Of a DNA stretch of 64,000 nucleotides, positions 18,652 through 31,629 are shown piece by piece. Both the position numbers and the translations under genes were made by a program. A model generated the notes under the pieces. The model did not search any database, had not been told where the DNA came from, and worked only from the letters and a program-made list of their open reading frames with translations. Source of the DNA: Methylococcales bacterium. Its GTDB lineage: Bacteria > Pseudomonadota > Gammaproteobacteria > Methylococcales > Methylomonadaceae. How positions within the stretch are numbered: position 1 is the stretch's first letter; the number at the start of each line of letters is the position of its first letter. The DNA is taken from assembly GCA_028707085.1 (NCBI GenBank), contig JAQTUW010000003.1, forward strand, positions 1 through 64,000, given 5' to 3'.

Positions 18652-20520
18652 GTGAAATTCCAGAAAGACTTTGACGTGATTGTTGTTGGCGGCGGACATG
18701 CCGGTACCGAGGCCGCGCTGGCGGCTGCGCGTTGCGGTGTTAAAACCCTGTTGCTGACACAAAACATCGAGACTCTGGGGCAAATGAGCTGTAATCCGGC
18801 CATAGGCGGCATAGGCAAGGGGCATCTGGTCAAAGAGGTGGATGCGCTGGGCGGCGTTATGGCAAAAGCCATCGACCTGGGCGGTATTCAGTTCCGTATT
18901 CTAAACGCCAGCAAGGGCCCGGCGGTGCGGGCCACCCGCGCCCAGGCCGACAGGCAGCTTTATAAACAGGCTGTGCGTAGCGCCCTGGAAAATCAGCCTA
19001 ATCTTGCGCTATTCCAACAAACTGTGTCCGATCTACTGGTGGCGGGCGACCGGGTCACGGGGGTCAAAACCCTGATGGGTCTTGAATTCAACGCCAAAAC
19101 CGTGGTGCTGACCGCCGGTACATTTTTGGCGGGACGGATACATATCGGCCTGGAAAATTATAGCGGCGGCCGCGCCGGCGACTCGGCCTCGGTGGCGCTG
19201 GCGGAACGCCTGCGGGAAATGCCGTTCCGTATCGGCCGCCTCAAAACCGGCACTCCGCCGCGTATCGATGGCCGCACCATCAATTATAGCAAATTGCAGG
19301 AACAGCATGGCGATACGCCGACGCCGGTATTTTCATTTTTGGGAAACCGCGCACAGCATCCCCGGCAAATATGCTGCCATATCACCCGTACCAATACCGA
19401 AACCCATGACATCATCCGTTCCGGGCTGGATCGTTCGCCGATGTATACCGGGATAATAGACGGCATAGGCCCGCGTTACTGTCCCTCGATCGAAGATAAG
19501 GTGGTGCGTTTTGCCGACCGGGATTCGCATCAGATTTTCGTTGAGCCGGAAGGTCTGAATACGCACGAAGTCTACCCCAACGGCGTATCGACCAGTTTGC
19601 CGTTCGATGTGCAGTACCGGTTCATTCGCACCATGACCGGGTTTGAAAATGCCGAAATTGTCCGCCCCGGCTATGCCATAGAATATGATTTTTTCGATCC
19701 GCGGGATTTGAAAGCCTCGCTGGAAACCAAGCCTATGCAGGCGCTGTTTTTTGCCGGGCAGATCAATGGCACCACCGGTTACGAAGAGGCGGCGGCCCAG
19801 GGGCTGATTGCCGGCCTGAATGCCGCCCGACTGGCCCGGGGACTGGAAAGTTGGCTACCCGGCCGCGATGAAGCCTATATAGGGGTGATGGTGGACGATC
19901 TGATCACCCGCGGCACATCCGAACCGTACCGGATGTTCACCAGCCGCGCCGAATACCGATTGCAACTGCGCGAGGACAATGCCGATCTACGTCTGACCGA
20001 ACAGGGAAGGATGCTGGGACTAGTCGATGACCAGCGCTGGCGGCGTTTTGAGGAAAAACGGGAGGCTATCGCCAATCTGCAGGGCAGGCTGGCGAAGAAG
20101 TGGATCAGGGCGGAAAGCGATGAAGCGCAACTGGCCGAACAATTCTGGGGCAAAAAACTGCTGAAGGAAGCCAGTCTGATAGAGTTGCTGCGCAGGCCGG
20201 AAGTGGATGTGGAGCGTCTGCTGGGCTTTGGCGACGAAACGGATGTCGATGAACAGGTGGCGGAACAGGCCGCCATTCAGGCCAAGTACGCCGGTTATAT
20301 CAACCGCCAGCAAACTGAAATAAACCGCACCCAGCGCTACGAGCATCTGAGATTGCCGGAAAACGTGGATTACGGCGCGGTATCCGGCCTATCCAACGAG
20401 GTAAGCGAAAAACTCAGGAAACAGCAGCCTGAAACCTTGGGCCAGGCTTCGCGGATTCCGGGCGTAACACCCGCGGCGATTTCGCTATTGCTGGTGCATT
20501 TGAAGAAAAAATCCGCTTGA
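18652..20520 (+). CDS. mnmG: tRNA uridine-34 5-carboxymethylaminomethyl modification enzyme MnmG (GidA)
   Basis: FAD-dependent subunit that, with MnmE, installs cmnm5 on wobble uridine of several tRNAs. The 622-residue protein has the dinucleotide fold [15 protein letters not shown], the diagnostic [22 protein letters not shown] (shown in part), [11 protein letters not shown], and the second signature GYEEAAAQG. The GTG at 18652 places the start six residues before DVIVVGG as in relatives; a GTG at 18625 would add nine residues. mnmE is not in the window. It is followed directly by rsmG, the usual order near bacterial origins. Confidence 0.94.
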   Translation: MKFQKDFDVIVVGGGHAGTEAALAAARCGVKTLLLTQNIETLGQMSCNPAIGGIGKGHLVKEVDALGGVMAKAIDLGGIQFRILNASKGPAVRATRAQADRQLYKQAVRSALENQPNLALFQQTVSDLLVAGDRVTGVKTLMGLEFNAKTVVLTAGTFLAGRIHIGLENYSGGRAGDSASVALAERLREMPFRIGRLKTGTPPRIDGRTINYSKLQEQHGDTPTPVFSFLGNRAQHPRQICCHITRTNTETHDIIRSGLDRSPMYTGIIDGIGPRYCPSIEDKVVRFADRDSHQIFVEPEGLNTHEVYPNGVSTSLPFDVQYRFIRTMTGFENAEIVRPGYAIEYDFFDPRDLKASLETKPMQALFFAGQINGTTGYEEAAAQGLIAGLNAARLARGLESWLPGRDEAYIGVMVDDLITRGTSEPYRMFTSRAEYRLQLREDNADLRLTEQGRMLGLVDDQRWRRFEEKREAIANLQGRLAKKWIRAESDEAQLAEQFWGKKLLKEASLIELLRRPEVDVERLLGFGDETDVDEQVAEQAAIQAKYAGYINRQQTEINRTQRYEHLRLPENVDYGAVSGLSNEVSEKLRKQQPETLGQASRIPGVTPAAISLLLVHLKKKSA

Positions 20521-21146
20521 TGGACGCTTGCAGAGAAAATCTCCGCCTGGGCCTGTCTGCCCTGGCGCTGGATATTGGCGAACCGCGTATCGAGATTTTG
20601 TTGCGCTTTATCGGGCTGATGGCAAAATGGAACAAAGCTTATAACCTGACTGCGGTGCGCGATCCGCTGGACATGGTTTCCCTGCATATTCTGGACAGTC
20701 TGGCGATTTTGCCGTATATCCGGACGCCACGGGTTGCCGATATTGGCACCGGCGCCGGTTTGCCGGGCATTCCGCTGGCCATCTGTCTACCGGACTGCCA
20801 TTTTACGCTAGTCGATTCAAACTCCAAAAAAACCCGTTTTGTGCGGCAGGCGGTATTGGAACTGCAATTGAAAAATATTGAGGTGGTGCATGGCCGCGTG
20901 GAGCTGCTAAAACCTGGACCGCTTTATACGACGGTGTTGACCCGTGCTTTTGCCGCCATGCCGGACATTATCAGGTTAACGCGGCATCTGCTGGCCGATG
21001 ACGGATTGTTGCTGGCCATGAAGGGGCAACAGCCTGACAGCGAGCTGGCGGATTTGACGGTCGCTTATAGCGTGGTTCCGATTCTTGTGCCCGGTATCGA
21101 TGCCGAGCGTTGTCTGATTCGAGTGGAGAAGCCTGAACATGGCTAA
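20520..21146 (+). CDS. rsmG: 16S rRNA (guanine-527-N7)-methyltransferase RsmG (GidB)
   Basis: Methylates G527 of 16S rRNA using S-adenosylmethionine; its loss gives low-level streptomycin resistance. The 208-residue product shows KWNKAYNLTAVRDP, HILDSLAI and the SAM-binding motif ADIGTGAGLPGIPLAI, then VDSNSKKTRF, all family hallmarks. The ATG overlaps the mnmG stop (TGATG), and its own end overlaps parA by eight bases, so mnmG-rsmG-parA-parB reads as one coupled operon. Confidence 0.94.
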   Translation: MDACRENLRLGLSALALDIGEPRIEILLRFIGLMAKWNKAYNLTAVRDPLDMVSLHILDSLAILPYIRTPRVADIGTGAGLPGIPLAICLPDCHFTLVDSNSKKTRFVRQAVLELQLKNIEVVHGRVELLKPGPLYTTVLTRAFAAMPDIIRLTRHLLADDGLLLAMKGQQPDSELADLTVAYSVVPILVPGIDAERCLIRVEKPEHG

Positions 21147-21915
21147 GATTATCGCAGTAACCAATCAAAAAGGCGGGGTGGGCAAGACGACCACCAGCGT
21201 CAATCTCGCAGCGGCGCTGGCGGCGACCAAACGCAAGATACTGCTGATCGATCTCGATCCGCAGGGCAATGCGGCAATGGGCTGCGGGGTGTTAAAGGAC
21301 AATATTCAATATTCCAGTTGCGAGCTGTTGCTGGAAGAAGTGCCGGTTGCGGAAATTATTGTCAGCAATCGGCAATTGGGATTTGATCTGATACCGGGCA
21401 ACGCCGATCTGACAGCCGCCGAGGTGCAATTGATGAGTGTTGCGCATAGAGAACGGCGTCTGGCGGACGCCCTGCTGCATATCAGGGATAAGTACGATTA
21501 TATTCTGATCGACTGCCCGCCATCGCTGAACATGCTGACCCTGAACGCCATGGTGGCGGCGCATAGCGTACTGATTCCAATGCAATGCGAGTATTATGCG
21601 CTGGAAGGACTATCATCACTGATGGCGACCCTGAAAAGCATCCGCGAAAAAATCAATCCCGACTTGTATCTGGAGGGCATTTTACGCACCATGGTCGATA
21701 GCCGCAGCCGACTGGGCAAGGATGTATCGGATCAGTTGCTGGAATTTTTCGGCGACAAGGTGTTCCGAACCACCATACCCCGGAACATCCGGCTGGCGGA
21801 GGCCCCCAGCCACGGCGTGCCGGTTCTGACTTACGATAAAGCTTCGCGGGGCGCTGTGGCTTATATAGCCCTGGCCGGTGAAATGATTAGAAAAGACAAA
21901 GCGGCAAAAAAATGA
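21139..21915 (+). CDS. parA: Chromosome partitioning ATPase ParA (Soj)
   Basis: A Walker-type ATPase that moves ParB-parS complexes over the nucleoid. The 258-residue protein has the deviant Walker A KGGVGKTTTSVN (about 11-22), switch/Walker B LIDCPPSLN, and LIDLDPQGN. It has no N-terminal helix-turn-helix, so it is the short chromosomal type. The gene order rsmG-parA-parB-atp is the common origin-proximal arrangement. Confidence 0.95.
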   Translation: MAKIIAVTNQKGGVGKTTTSVNLAAALAATKRKILLIDLDPQGNAAMGCGVLKDNIQYSSCELLLEEVPVAEIIVSNRQLGFDLIPGNADLTAAEVQLMSVAHRERRLADALLHIRDKYDYILIDCPPSLNMLTLNAMVAAHSVLIPMQCEYYALEGLSSLMATLKSIREKINPDLYLEGILRTMVDSRSRLGKDVSDQLLEFFGDKVFRTTIPRNIRLAEAPSHGVPVLTYDKASRGAVAYIALAGEMIRKDKAAKK

Positions 21916-22757
21916 TGCAGAAAAAACGCGGATTGGGACGTGGTTTAAGCGAATTGCTGGGCGATGTCACCCCTGTTCAGGAAAAAAGCCGGGATGTGCA
22001 GACGCTGCCCGTCGAATTTTTGCACAGAGGCAAATTCCAGCCGCGCAAGGACATGGATCCTGAAAAACTGAAAGAGCTGTCGGATTCGATTGCCGCCCAG
22101 GGTATCATCCAGCCCATCATCGTACGCAGGGTTCACGACGACAAATATGAAATTATCGCCGGCGAACGCCGCTGGCGGGCAGCCCAGTTAGCCGGGCTGC
22201 CCGATGTGCCGGTAGTGGTCAGGGATATAGACGACCGTGCGGTGATGGCGGTCGCCCTGATCGAAAATATTCAGCGCGAGGATTTGAGCGCGCTTGAGGA
22301 ATCGGAAGCATTGCGACGTTTGCAGGACGAGTTTGAATTGACGCATCAGCAGATTGCGACAGCGGTGGGCAAATCGCGAACCACAGTAACCAATTTGCTC
22401 AGATTGCTGGAATTGGCGCCCGAGGTCAAGAACATGCTGGGGAAAGGCCTGCTGGAAATGGGCCATGCCCGGGCTTTGCTGGGCGTGGACGAAACCCGGC
22501 AGACCGAGATTGCCGCCAGGGCTGTCAAACAGGGGCTGACCGTTCGGGCGGTCGAGAAACTGGTCAGGGAACAGCACGAAGAAAAGCCTGTTCAGACCAT
22601 AAAAACCGATCCGGACACCTTGCGCCTGCAACAGGAACTGAGCGCCAGAACCGGAGCCAGGGTCGAAATCAGCCACCAGCCCAACGGCAGGGGCAAACTG
22701 GTTTTTAGTTATAACAGCCTGGAAGAGCTGGACGGCATCGTCAGAAAAATTCAATGA
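21912..22757 (+). CDS. parB: Chromosome partitioning protein ParB (Spo0J)
   Basis: A CTP-dependent clamp that loads at parS sites. The 281-residue protein starts with the ParB tail KKRGLGRGLSELLG, then FQPRKDMDPEKL, the CTPase boxes GERRWRAAQLAG and ENIQREDLSALEE, and the helix-turn-helix THQQIATAVGKSRTTVTNLLRL (split here for length: THQQIATAVGKS then RTTVTNLLRL). It ends with a short dimerisation domain. It overlaps parA by four bases. No 16-bp parS palindrome could be found in the window by eye. Confidence 0.95.
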   Translation: MMQKKRGLGRGLSELLGDVTPVQEKSRDVQTLPVEFLHRGKFQPRKDMDPEKLKELSDSIAAQGIIQPIIVRRVHDDKYEIIAGERRWRAAQLAGLPDVPVVVRDIDDRAVMAVALIENIQREDLSALEESEALRRLQDEFELTHQQIATAVGKSRTTVTNLLRLLELAPEVKNMLGKGLLEMGHARALLGVDETRQTEIAARAVKQGLTVRAVEKLVREQHEEKPVQTIKTDPDTLRLQQELSARTGARVEISHQPNGRGKLVFSYNSLEELDGIVRKIQ

Positions 22758-23198
22758 ACACCCGGATAGCCGATACCCACAGCGTAGCGGGTTTTGACGC
22801 ATCCTTTCCCGCCTGGAAAAATGAAACCCTGAAACTGCCGTGCGGGTTTTAATTGGGGGAGTAAGCAGTTTTCGAATTGCATACCGCTAATCCAGCCGGA
22901 TAATCAGGCGTTTCATTTAACACAATTGTCGGACATTATTTTTGCGACAGACACACATTGTAGGGTTTGCAACAAACCTTACAATTAGTAATGAATTAAG
23001 AATCATTATCTTAGCATTTGGCACGGCTGTTGCTATCCTTTAATCGTTTGGCCGCCGCCGCGATACGAATTGCTGTACTGCCGAATTTCGGCATCAGGGG
23101 TTTTTTAATCTCCTCATCCAAATCTTCTCCCGGAGGGAGCTGGAGAGGATGCGCCGAAAATTGACGGGCAATGAATATAACCATGAATACTGGCTGCC
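22758..23198. other. Non-coding gap between parB and the atp operon
   Basis: About 440 bp without a supported gene. It contains a 32-codon reading frame (22754-22852) whose ATG overlaps the parB stop (ATGA), probably chance. There is an AT-rich stretch at about 22960-23000 and a small perfect hairpin (tgccga-att-tcggca, 23079-23093) followed seven bases later by a T-run at 23101-23106 that could weakly terminate par transcription. No DnaA-box cluster or parS site is evident. Confidence 0.5.
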
Positions 23199-23227
23199 TT
23201 GCTTTAAATAGACGGGCTGGATATAAT
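23199..23227 (+). promoter_or_regulatory. Sigma-70 promoter of the atp operon
   Basis: TTGCTT (23199-23204) and a perfect TATAAT (23222-23227) are spaced by 17 nt. Transcription would begin near 23234, about 23 nt before the atpI start and just before its strong GGAGGG ribosome-binding site. Confidence 0.65.
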
Positions 23228-23256
23228 CTCCGCGCTTAATGGTCGGAGGGATAGCA

Positions 23257-23625
23257 ATGGCAGTTGAAAATCGGTTTTCTACTGTCTGGAAAATTTTATA
23301 TGCGCAAATCCTGATGACCGTCGTCGTGACAAGCGGTTTTTTATGGATGGGCGGCTGGAAATCTGCGTTGTCACCCTTGCTAGGGAGCGGTATCGCGCTG
23401 GTACCCAACCTGTTTTTTGCGTATAAGATTTATCTTGCCAGAAATGAGCAGGCGCAAACGATGGTTAATGCATTTTATACCGGCGAAGCAATCAAGCTGG
23501 TTTTGACCGTTACGCTGTTTGCGATTGTTTTTCAGCTTTCATCTGTTGATTTTGCAACAATGCTGATTGGCTATATAGCAGTATTGTCGGTTTTTTGGTT
23601 CGCGCTTTTTTACTGGCGCGATTAA
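23257..23625 (+). CDS. atpI: ATP synthase subunit I (AtpI)
   Basis: A small membrane protein that helps assemble the c-ring. The 122-residue product has four hydrophobic segments (about 14-34, 40-60, 72-92, 98-118). GGAGGG 6 nt upstream of the ATG at 23257 fixes the start; an earlier in-frame GTG/ATG at 23239 is not supported. The sequence is poorly conserved in the family; the position as first gene before atpB is the strongest evidence. It lies about 500 bp after parB. Confidence 0.85.
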   Translation: MAVENRFSTVWKILYAQILMTVVVTSGFLWMGGWKSALSPLLGSGIALVPNLFFAYKIYLARNEQAQTMVNAFYTGEAIKLVLTVTLFAIVFQLSSVDFATMLIGYIAVLSVFWFALFYWRD

Positions 23626-24408
<783 letters not shown>

Positions 24409-24431
24409 AATTCGATAACGAATATTTTTAA

Positions 24432-24749
<318 letters not shown>

Positions 24750-24867
24750 TGATCGGAAGATTGATCTGTTCATGCAGAGACGACTGTCTACTAAATCAAA
24801 CGCATCTGCCGGTTGCAGATGCTTGTGAACAGACATAAATGACAACAGCATTACGAGGAAAGCATCA

Positions 24868-25341
24868 ATGAGTATCAATGCTACTCTGATCGGGCAGATG
24901 ATTACGTTCACGCTTCTGGTGTGGTTTACCATGAAGTATGTCTGGCCGCCTATTTTTGCCGCAATGGAAGAGCGAAAAGCTAAAATAGCCGACGGTCTGG
25001 CGGCTGCCGAAAAAGGTCAGGATGAAATAAAACTGGCTGAAAAAATGGCCAAAAATGTTCTGAAGGACGCCAAGGAGCAATCGGCGGAAATCATCAGTTC
25101 CGCACAAAAACGCGCCAACGATCTGGTGGAAGAATCCAAGTTGCAAGCGAAAGTGGAAGCTGATCGTATTATGGAAGCCGCCAGAGCGCAAATCTTACAG
25201 GAATCTCTGCAGGCCAGAGAAAGTTTGCGCAAGGAAGTTTCTGCCTTGGCGTTGCGTGCTGCTGAACAGATTTTGAAAGAAGAAATCGATAAAGCCAAGC
25301 ATCAAAACATCCTTAACAGAGCCGTAGAAGAATTAGGTTAG
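24868..25341 (+). CDS. atpF: ATP synthase Fo subunit b
   Basis: Peripheral stalk subunit of 157 residues. It has one N-terminal membrane helix (about 6-28, ending [17 protein letters not shown], a family hallmark), then a long charged right-handed coiled coil to the C-terminus. It acts as a homodimer, since only one b-type gene is present. GAGGAAAG lies upstream of the start. It ends 3 nt before atpH. Confidence 0.94.
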   Translation: MSINATLIGQMITFTLLVWFTMKYVWPPIFAAMEERKAKIADGLAAAEKGQDEIKLAEKMAKNVLKDAKEQSAEIISSAQKRANDLVEESKLQAKVEADRIMEAARAQILQESLQARESLRKEVSALALRAAEQILKEEIDKAKHQNILNRAVEELG

Positions 25342-25344
25342 GCA

Positions 25345-25875
25345 ATGGCTGAGTTATCAACACTAGCAAGACCCTATGCTACGGCGGCCTTCAAGAGGGC
25401 TAAACAGACCGATTCCGTTGCGGCATGGTCTGAAGCATTGCAGTTCTTATCTACCCTGGGGCAGGACAAGGATTTGCTGGCGATAGTCAGGAATCCGCGA
25501 GCAGGCAAGGAAAACGTTTCGAAATTGTTGTTCGATATCTGCGGAGAGCACATAGACGGCGAAGCCAAAAATCTTCTGAAGTTGTTGATAGAAAATGGCA
25601 AAGTCGAACTATTGCCAACAATATCAACACTTTACGAAGAACTTAGGGCCGATGACGAGGGCTATGTCAATGTTGAACTGTACAGCGCATTTCCGTTAAC
25701 CAAAGTAGAACAAAGCAAATATAACGCCATGCTGGAAAAGCAGTTGCAAAAAAAGGTCAAAGCAGTCGTATCGGTGGATAAGTCGCTGTTAGGCGGTATT
25801 TTGGCCAAAGCGGGCGATAAAGTGATAGACGGTTCTATCAAAGGCCAGATTCATCAATTAGCCAAAAGGCTCTAA
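25345..25875 (+). CDS. atpH: ATP synthase F1 subunit delta
   Basis: Links the top of F1 to the b stalk. The 176-residue protein starts STLARPYATAAFKRA and has the family block LLKLLIENGKVELLPTI in the middle. Its C-terminal DKSLLGGILAKAGDKVIDGSI segment (shown in part) is the delta signature. Standard order and length. Confidence 0.94.
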   Translation: MAELSTLARPYATAAFKRAKQTDSVAAWSEALQFLSTLGQDKDLLAIVRNPRAGKENVSKLLFDICGEHIDGEAKNLLKLLIENGKVELLPTISTLYEELRADDEGYVNVELYSAFPLTKVEQSKYNAMLEKQLQKKVKAVVSVDKSLLGGILAKAGDKVIDGSIKGQIHQLAKRL

Positions 25876-25897
25876 GAGCTAGATCGGGAAATATAAA

Positions 25898-27439
25898 ATG
25901 CAATTAAATCCATCAGAAATAAGTGATCTAATCAGAAATAAGATCGAGAATTTCGACGTTCATCTTGAAGCGCATACGGAAGGTACCGTGGTCAGCGTCA
26001 CCGACGGCATCGTGCGTGTACATGGTCTGTCGGAAGCAATGCAGGGTGAGATGCTGGAATTTCCCGGCGGCTCTTACGGTATGGCTTTGAATCTGGAGAG
26101 AGATTCGGTCGGTGTGGTCATGCTGGGCGCCTATCAGCACATCAGTGAAGGCGATACCGTCAAATGTACCGGCAGAATCCTGGAAGTGCCGGTCGGCCCC
26201 AAATTGCTCGGCCGCGTTGTCGACGCACTGGGTAACCCGATTGACGGCAAGGGCGCCATTGAAAGCGATCTGAGCTCCCCCATTGAAAAAATTGCGCCGG
26301 GCGTCATTGCCAGACAGTCCGTCGACCAGCCGGTGCAAATCGGCCTGAAAGCAATAGACTCCATGATCCCGGTCGGACGCGGCCAGCGCGAACTGATTAT
26401 CGGCGACAGACAAACTGGTAAAACGGCGATTGCGGTCGACGCCATCATCAACCAGAAAGGCACCGGTATCAAATGTATTTATGTGGCGATCGGCCAGAAG
26501 CGCTCATCCATTGTCAACGTGGTGCGTAAACTGGAAGAACACGGGGCCATGGATCATACCATTGTCGTCGTGGCCTCGGCCTCCGAATCAGCCGCCCTGC
26601 AGTTTATTGCACCTTACACCGGCTGCTCGATGGGAGAATACTTCCGTGACAACGGTGAAGACGCACTGATCATTTATGACGATCTGACCAAACAGGCCTG
26701 GGCCTATCGTCAGATTTCACTGTTATTGCGCCGTCCGCCAGGCCGTGAAGCTTATCCCGGCGACGTTTTCTATATCCATTCCAGATTACTGGAACGCGCG
26801 GCGCGTATCAATGCCGCGGAAGTCGAAAAACTGACCCATGGCCGGGTTAAAGGACAGACGGGTTCACTGACTGCGCTGCCGATCATCGAAACGCAGGGTG
26901 GCGACGTATCCGCTTTCGTTCCAACCAACGTCATTTCCATTACGGATGGGCAGATATTTTTGGAAACCGGTTTATTCAACTCAGGTATCCGCCCTGCTGT
27001 GAACGCGGGTCTGTCCGTATCGCGGGTGGGTGGCGCGGCGCAAACCAAGATCATTAAAAAACTGGGTGGCGGCGTTCGTCTCGATTTGGCGCAGTTCCGC
27101 GAACTGGCGGCCTTCGCACAGTTTGCATCCGATCTGGATGAGAGCACCCGCAAACAGATCGAACGTGGTCAGCGCGTAACCGAACTGATGAAACAGAACC
27201 AGTACGCGCCAATGTCCGTCGCAGAAATGAGCGTCTCGCTGTATGCCGCCAATACCGGTTTTCTGGACAATCTGGAAGTCAAAAAGGTTCGTGACTTCGA
27301 ATCGGCTTTATTGTCATTCATGAAAACCGAAGAAACAGCCTTGATGACCAAAATTAATGAAAAAGGCGACTTCAACGATGAAATCAAGGATGGCATGCAC
27401 AACGCCATAGAACGTTTCATTAAAACTAGCAGCTGGTAA
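25898..27439 (+). CDS. atpA: ATP synthase F1 subunit alpha
   Basis: Non-catalytic nucleotide-binding subunit of the alpha3-beta3 hexamer. The 513-residue protein has Walker [12 protein letters not shown] (about 170-180), the VGRGQREL block before it, and the family signature in the [20 protein letters not shown] region. The C-terminal helix bundle and length match E. coli AtpA (513). Confidence 0.96.
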   Translation: MQLNPSEISDLIRNKIENFDVHLEAHTEGTVVSVTDGIVRVHGLSEAMQGEMLEFPGGSYGMALNLERDSVGVVMLGAYQHISEGDTVKCTGRILEVPVGPKLLGRVVDALGNPIDGKGAIESDLSSPIEKIAPGVIARQSVDQPVQIGLKAIDSMIPVGRGQRELIIGDRQTGKTAIAVDAIINQKGTGIKCIYVAIGQKRSSIVNVVRKLEEHGAMDHTIVVVASASESAALQFIAPYTGCSMGEYFRDNGEDALIIYDDLTKQAWAYRQISLLLRRPPGREAYPGDVFYIHSRLLERAARINAAEVEKLTHGRVKGQTGSLTALPIIETQGGDVSAFVPTNVISITDGQIFLETGLFNSGIRPAVNAGLSVSRVGGAAQTKIIKKLGGGVRLDLAQFRELAAFAQFASDLDESTRKQIERGQRVTELMKQNQYAPMSVAEMSVSLYAANTGFLDNLEVKKVRDFESALLSFMKTEETALMTKINEKGDFNDEIKDGMHNAIERFIKTSSW

Positions 27440-27452
27440 TAAGGGTCGGCAA

Positions 27453-29734
<2,282 letters not shown>

Positions 29735-29761
29735 TCTTATTTATTGGTGGAGAATTTCAAT

Positions 29762-30184
29762 ATGGCAATGACAATTCATGTTGACATCGTCAGCGCCGAA
29801 CAGGAAATTTATTCCGGCTTGGCGCAGATGCTGTTTGCTCCTGCTGAACAGGGAGAAGTCGGTATTGCACCTCGGCATACGCCGTTAATCACCCGCCTGA
29901 AGCCGGGCGAAGTGCGGGTTAAAATTAACGAAAAAGAAAGCCAGGAGTTTTTTATTTCCGGCGGACTGCTGGAAGTTCAGCCGCATCTGGTGACGATTCT
30001 GGCCGACTCCGCGATCCGAGCGCACGACATCGATGAGGCTGCCGCTTTACAGGCTAAAGCCAGAGCAGAGGAAATGCTGCGAGACAAATCCGGCAAGATA
30101 GATTATGCTACTACCCAAGCCGAACTGGCGCAGGCCTTAATGCAGTTAAGGACACTGGAAAGATTGAGAAAACGTGGGTCTTAA
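29762..30184 (+). CDS. atpC: ATP synthase F1 subunit epsilon
   Basis: Regulatory subunit of the rotor that can inhibit ATP hydrolysis through its C-terminal helices. The 140-residue protein has the beta-sandwich part ([30 protein letters not shown]) and the two-helix C-terminal hairpin rich in Ala/Glu/Arg. The start at 29762 follows GGTGGAG by 9 nt. It closes the atp operon before a terminator. Confidence 0.94.
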   Translation: MAMTIHVDIVSAEQEIYSGLAQMLFAPAEQGEVGIAPRHTPLITRLKPGEVRVKINEKESQEFFISGGLLEVQPHLVTILADSAIRAHDIDEAAALQAKARAEEMLRDKSGKIDYATTQAELAQALMQLRTLERLRKRGS

Positions 30185-30207
30185 ATCGCCTGATTGAGTT
30201 GCACCTA

Positions 30208-30239
30208 AGCCCGATACGTTATCGTTATCGGGCTTTTTT
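30208..30239 (+). terminator. Rho-independent terminator of the atp operon
   Basis: A 9-bp stem agcccgata (30208-30216) / tatcgggct (30226-30234), 9-nt loop and a T6 tract, 24 bp after atpC. The glmU start lies only 18 bp beyond it, so glmUS may be partly fed by read-through. Confidence 0.85.
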
Positions 30240-30257
30240 GTTTTATAAGGAATAACA

Positions 30258-31628
30258 ATGACGATTAAAACCATCATTTTAGCGGCCGGCCAGGGGACGC
30301 GCATGCGCTCATCGCTGCCGAAAGTCCTACACGAAATTGCCGATAAACCGCTGCTGCAGCATGTCTATGAGACCAGCGCCGGTCTTGCGGAAAATTCCAT
30401 TTTTATCGTTTACGGGCATGGCGGGGAAACAGTCAGGGAAAAACTGAATCATCTGCATGCCGTCTGGATAGAACAAAAGCAGCAACTGGGCACCGGCCAT
30501 GCCGTACAGCAAGCTATTCATCATGTCGAAGATGACGATACCGTGCTGATTCTATATGGCGACGTACCCTTGTTAAAAGCCGACACCCTGAATGCGCTGT
30601 TGAAAAATGTGAGCGAAACGTCGCTGGCGCTGCTCACCGTGGAACTGGACGATCCGACCGGATATGGGCGAATCGTGCGCGATCACAATCATGCCGTCTG
30701 CAAAATTGTCGAGCAAAAGGACGCCAATGCCACGGAACTGCAAATCCGGGAAGGCAATACCGGCATTTTGGCCTGCAACGGCCGGCGTCTGAAAGACTGG
30801 TTATCCGGACTAGGCAACAAAAATGCGCAAAACGAATATTATCTGACCGACATCATCGAAATGGCCGTAGCGGACGGCCTGCTGGTCAAGACCACAATGG
30901 CCACCGATCCGGATGAAGTGCTGGGGGTGAACAACCGCAATCAGTTGGCGCATCTTGAACGGGCTTATCAACAGCGGCAGGCCGAAAAACTGATGACCCA
31001 CGGCGTGACCTTGCGCGATCCGGCCAGACTGGATGTCAGGGGCGAATTTGCCGAACTGGGTCAGGACATCGATCTGGACATCAATGTCATTTTTGAAGGC
31101 ATCAACCGCATCGGTTCGCATGTTAGAATAGGCGCAAACTGCATTATCAAAAACGCCACCATCGCTGACCATGTGGTCATTTTAGCCAACAGCATCATCG
31201 AAGATTCCCAAATCGGAGCCCATACCCGCATCGGCCCCTTTGCCCGTCTGCGACCGCAAACCGAACTGGCTGAACATGTGCATATCGGCAATTTTGTGGA
31301 AATCAAAAAGGCCAGCGTAGCTGCCGGCAGCAAGATCAACCACCTGAGCTATGTCGGCGACAGCGAGGTAGGCCGCAATGTCAACATTGGCGCCGGAACC
31401 ATTACCTGCAATTACGATGGCGTCAATAAATTCAAAACCGTGATTGGCGATGGCGCTTTCATCGGCTCCGACAGTCAACTGGTCGCGCCAGTCACCATAG
31501 GCAAAAACGCCACCATAGGCGCCGGCTCGACCATTACCCGCGATGCGCCTGAAAATCAGTTGACGCTGAGCAGGGTAAAGCAGGTCAGTATTGCAACCTG
31601 GCAACGCCCTAAAAAGCAGGAGAAATGA
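30258..31628 (+). CDS. glmU: Bifunctional GlmU (GlcN-1-P acetyltransferase / UDP-GlcNAc pyrophosphorylase)
   Basis: Makes UDP-N-acetylglucosamine for peptidoglycan and LPS. The 456-residue protein has an N-terminal nucleotidyltransferase domain ([26 protein letters not shown]) and a C-terminal left-handed beta-helix of hexapeptide repeats from about residue 250. The acetyltransferase site includes NFVEIKK, LSYVGD and [13 protein letters not shown]. The stop overlaps the space before glmS by only a base or two, so both are coupled. Confidence 0.96.
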   Translation: MTIKTIILAAGQGTRMRSSLPKVLHEIADKPLLQHVYETSAGLAENSIFIVYGHGGETVREKLNHLHAVWIEQKQQLGTGHAVQQAIHHVEDDDTVLILYGDVPLLKADTLNALLKNVSETSLALLTVELDDPTGYGRIVRDHNHAVCKIVEQKDANATELQIREGNTGILACNGRRLKDWLSGLGNKNAQNEYYLTDIIEMAVADGLLVKTTMATDPDEVLGVNNRNQLAHLERAYQQRQAEKLMTHGVTLRDPARLDVRGEFAELGQDIDLDINVIFEGINRIGSHVRIGANCIIKNATIADHVVILANSIIEDSQIGAHTRIGPFARLRPQTELAEHVHIGNFVEIKKASVAAGSKINHLSYVGDSEVGRNVNIGAGTITCNYDGVNKFKTVIGDGAFIGSDSQLVAPVTIGKNATIGAGSTITRDAPENQLTLSRVKQVSIATWQRPKKQEK

Positions 31629-31629
31629 T

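Noticed and set aside
18420..18872. A longer minus-strand form (150 residues) of the 58-residue gene
   Set aside because: The extra N-terminal part overlaps the mnmG start in antisense and lacks a ribosome-binding site, whereas the ATG at 18596 has GAGG.
22985..23025. Fur-box-like sequence (aagaatcattatctt) in the parB-atpI gap
   Set aside because: Only one half-site matches well (about 13 of 19 overall) and neither flanking operon is an expected Fur target.
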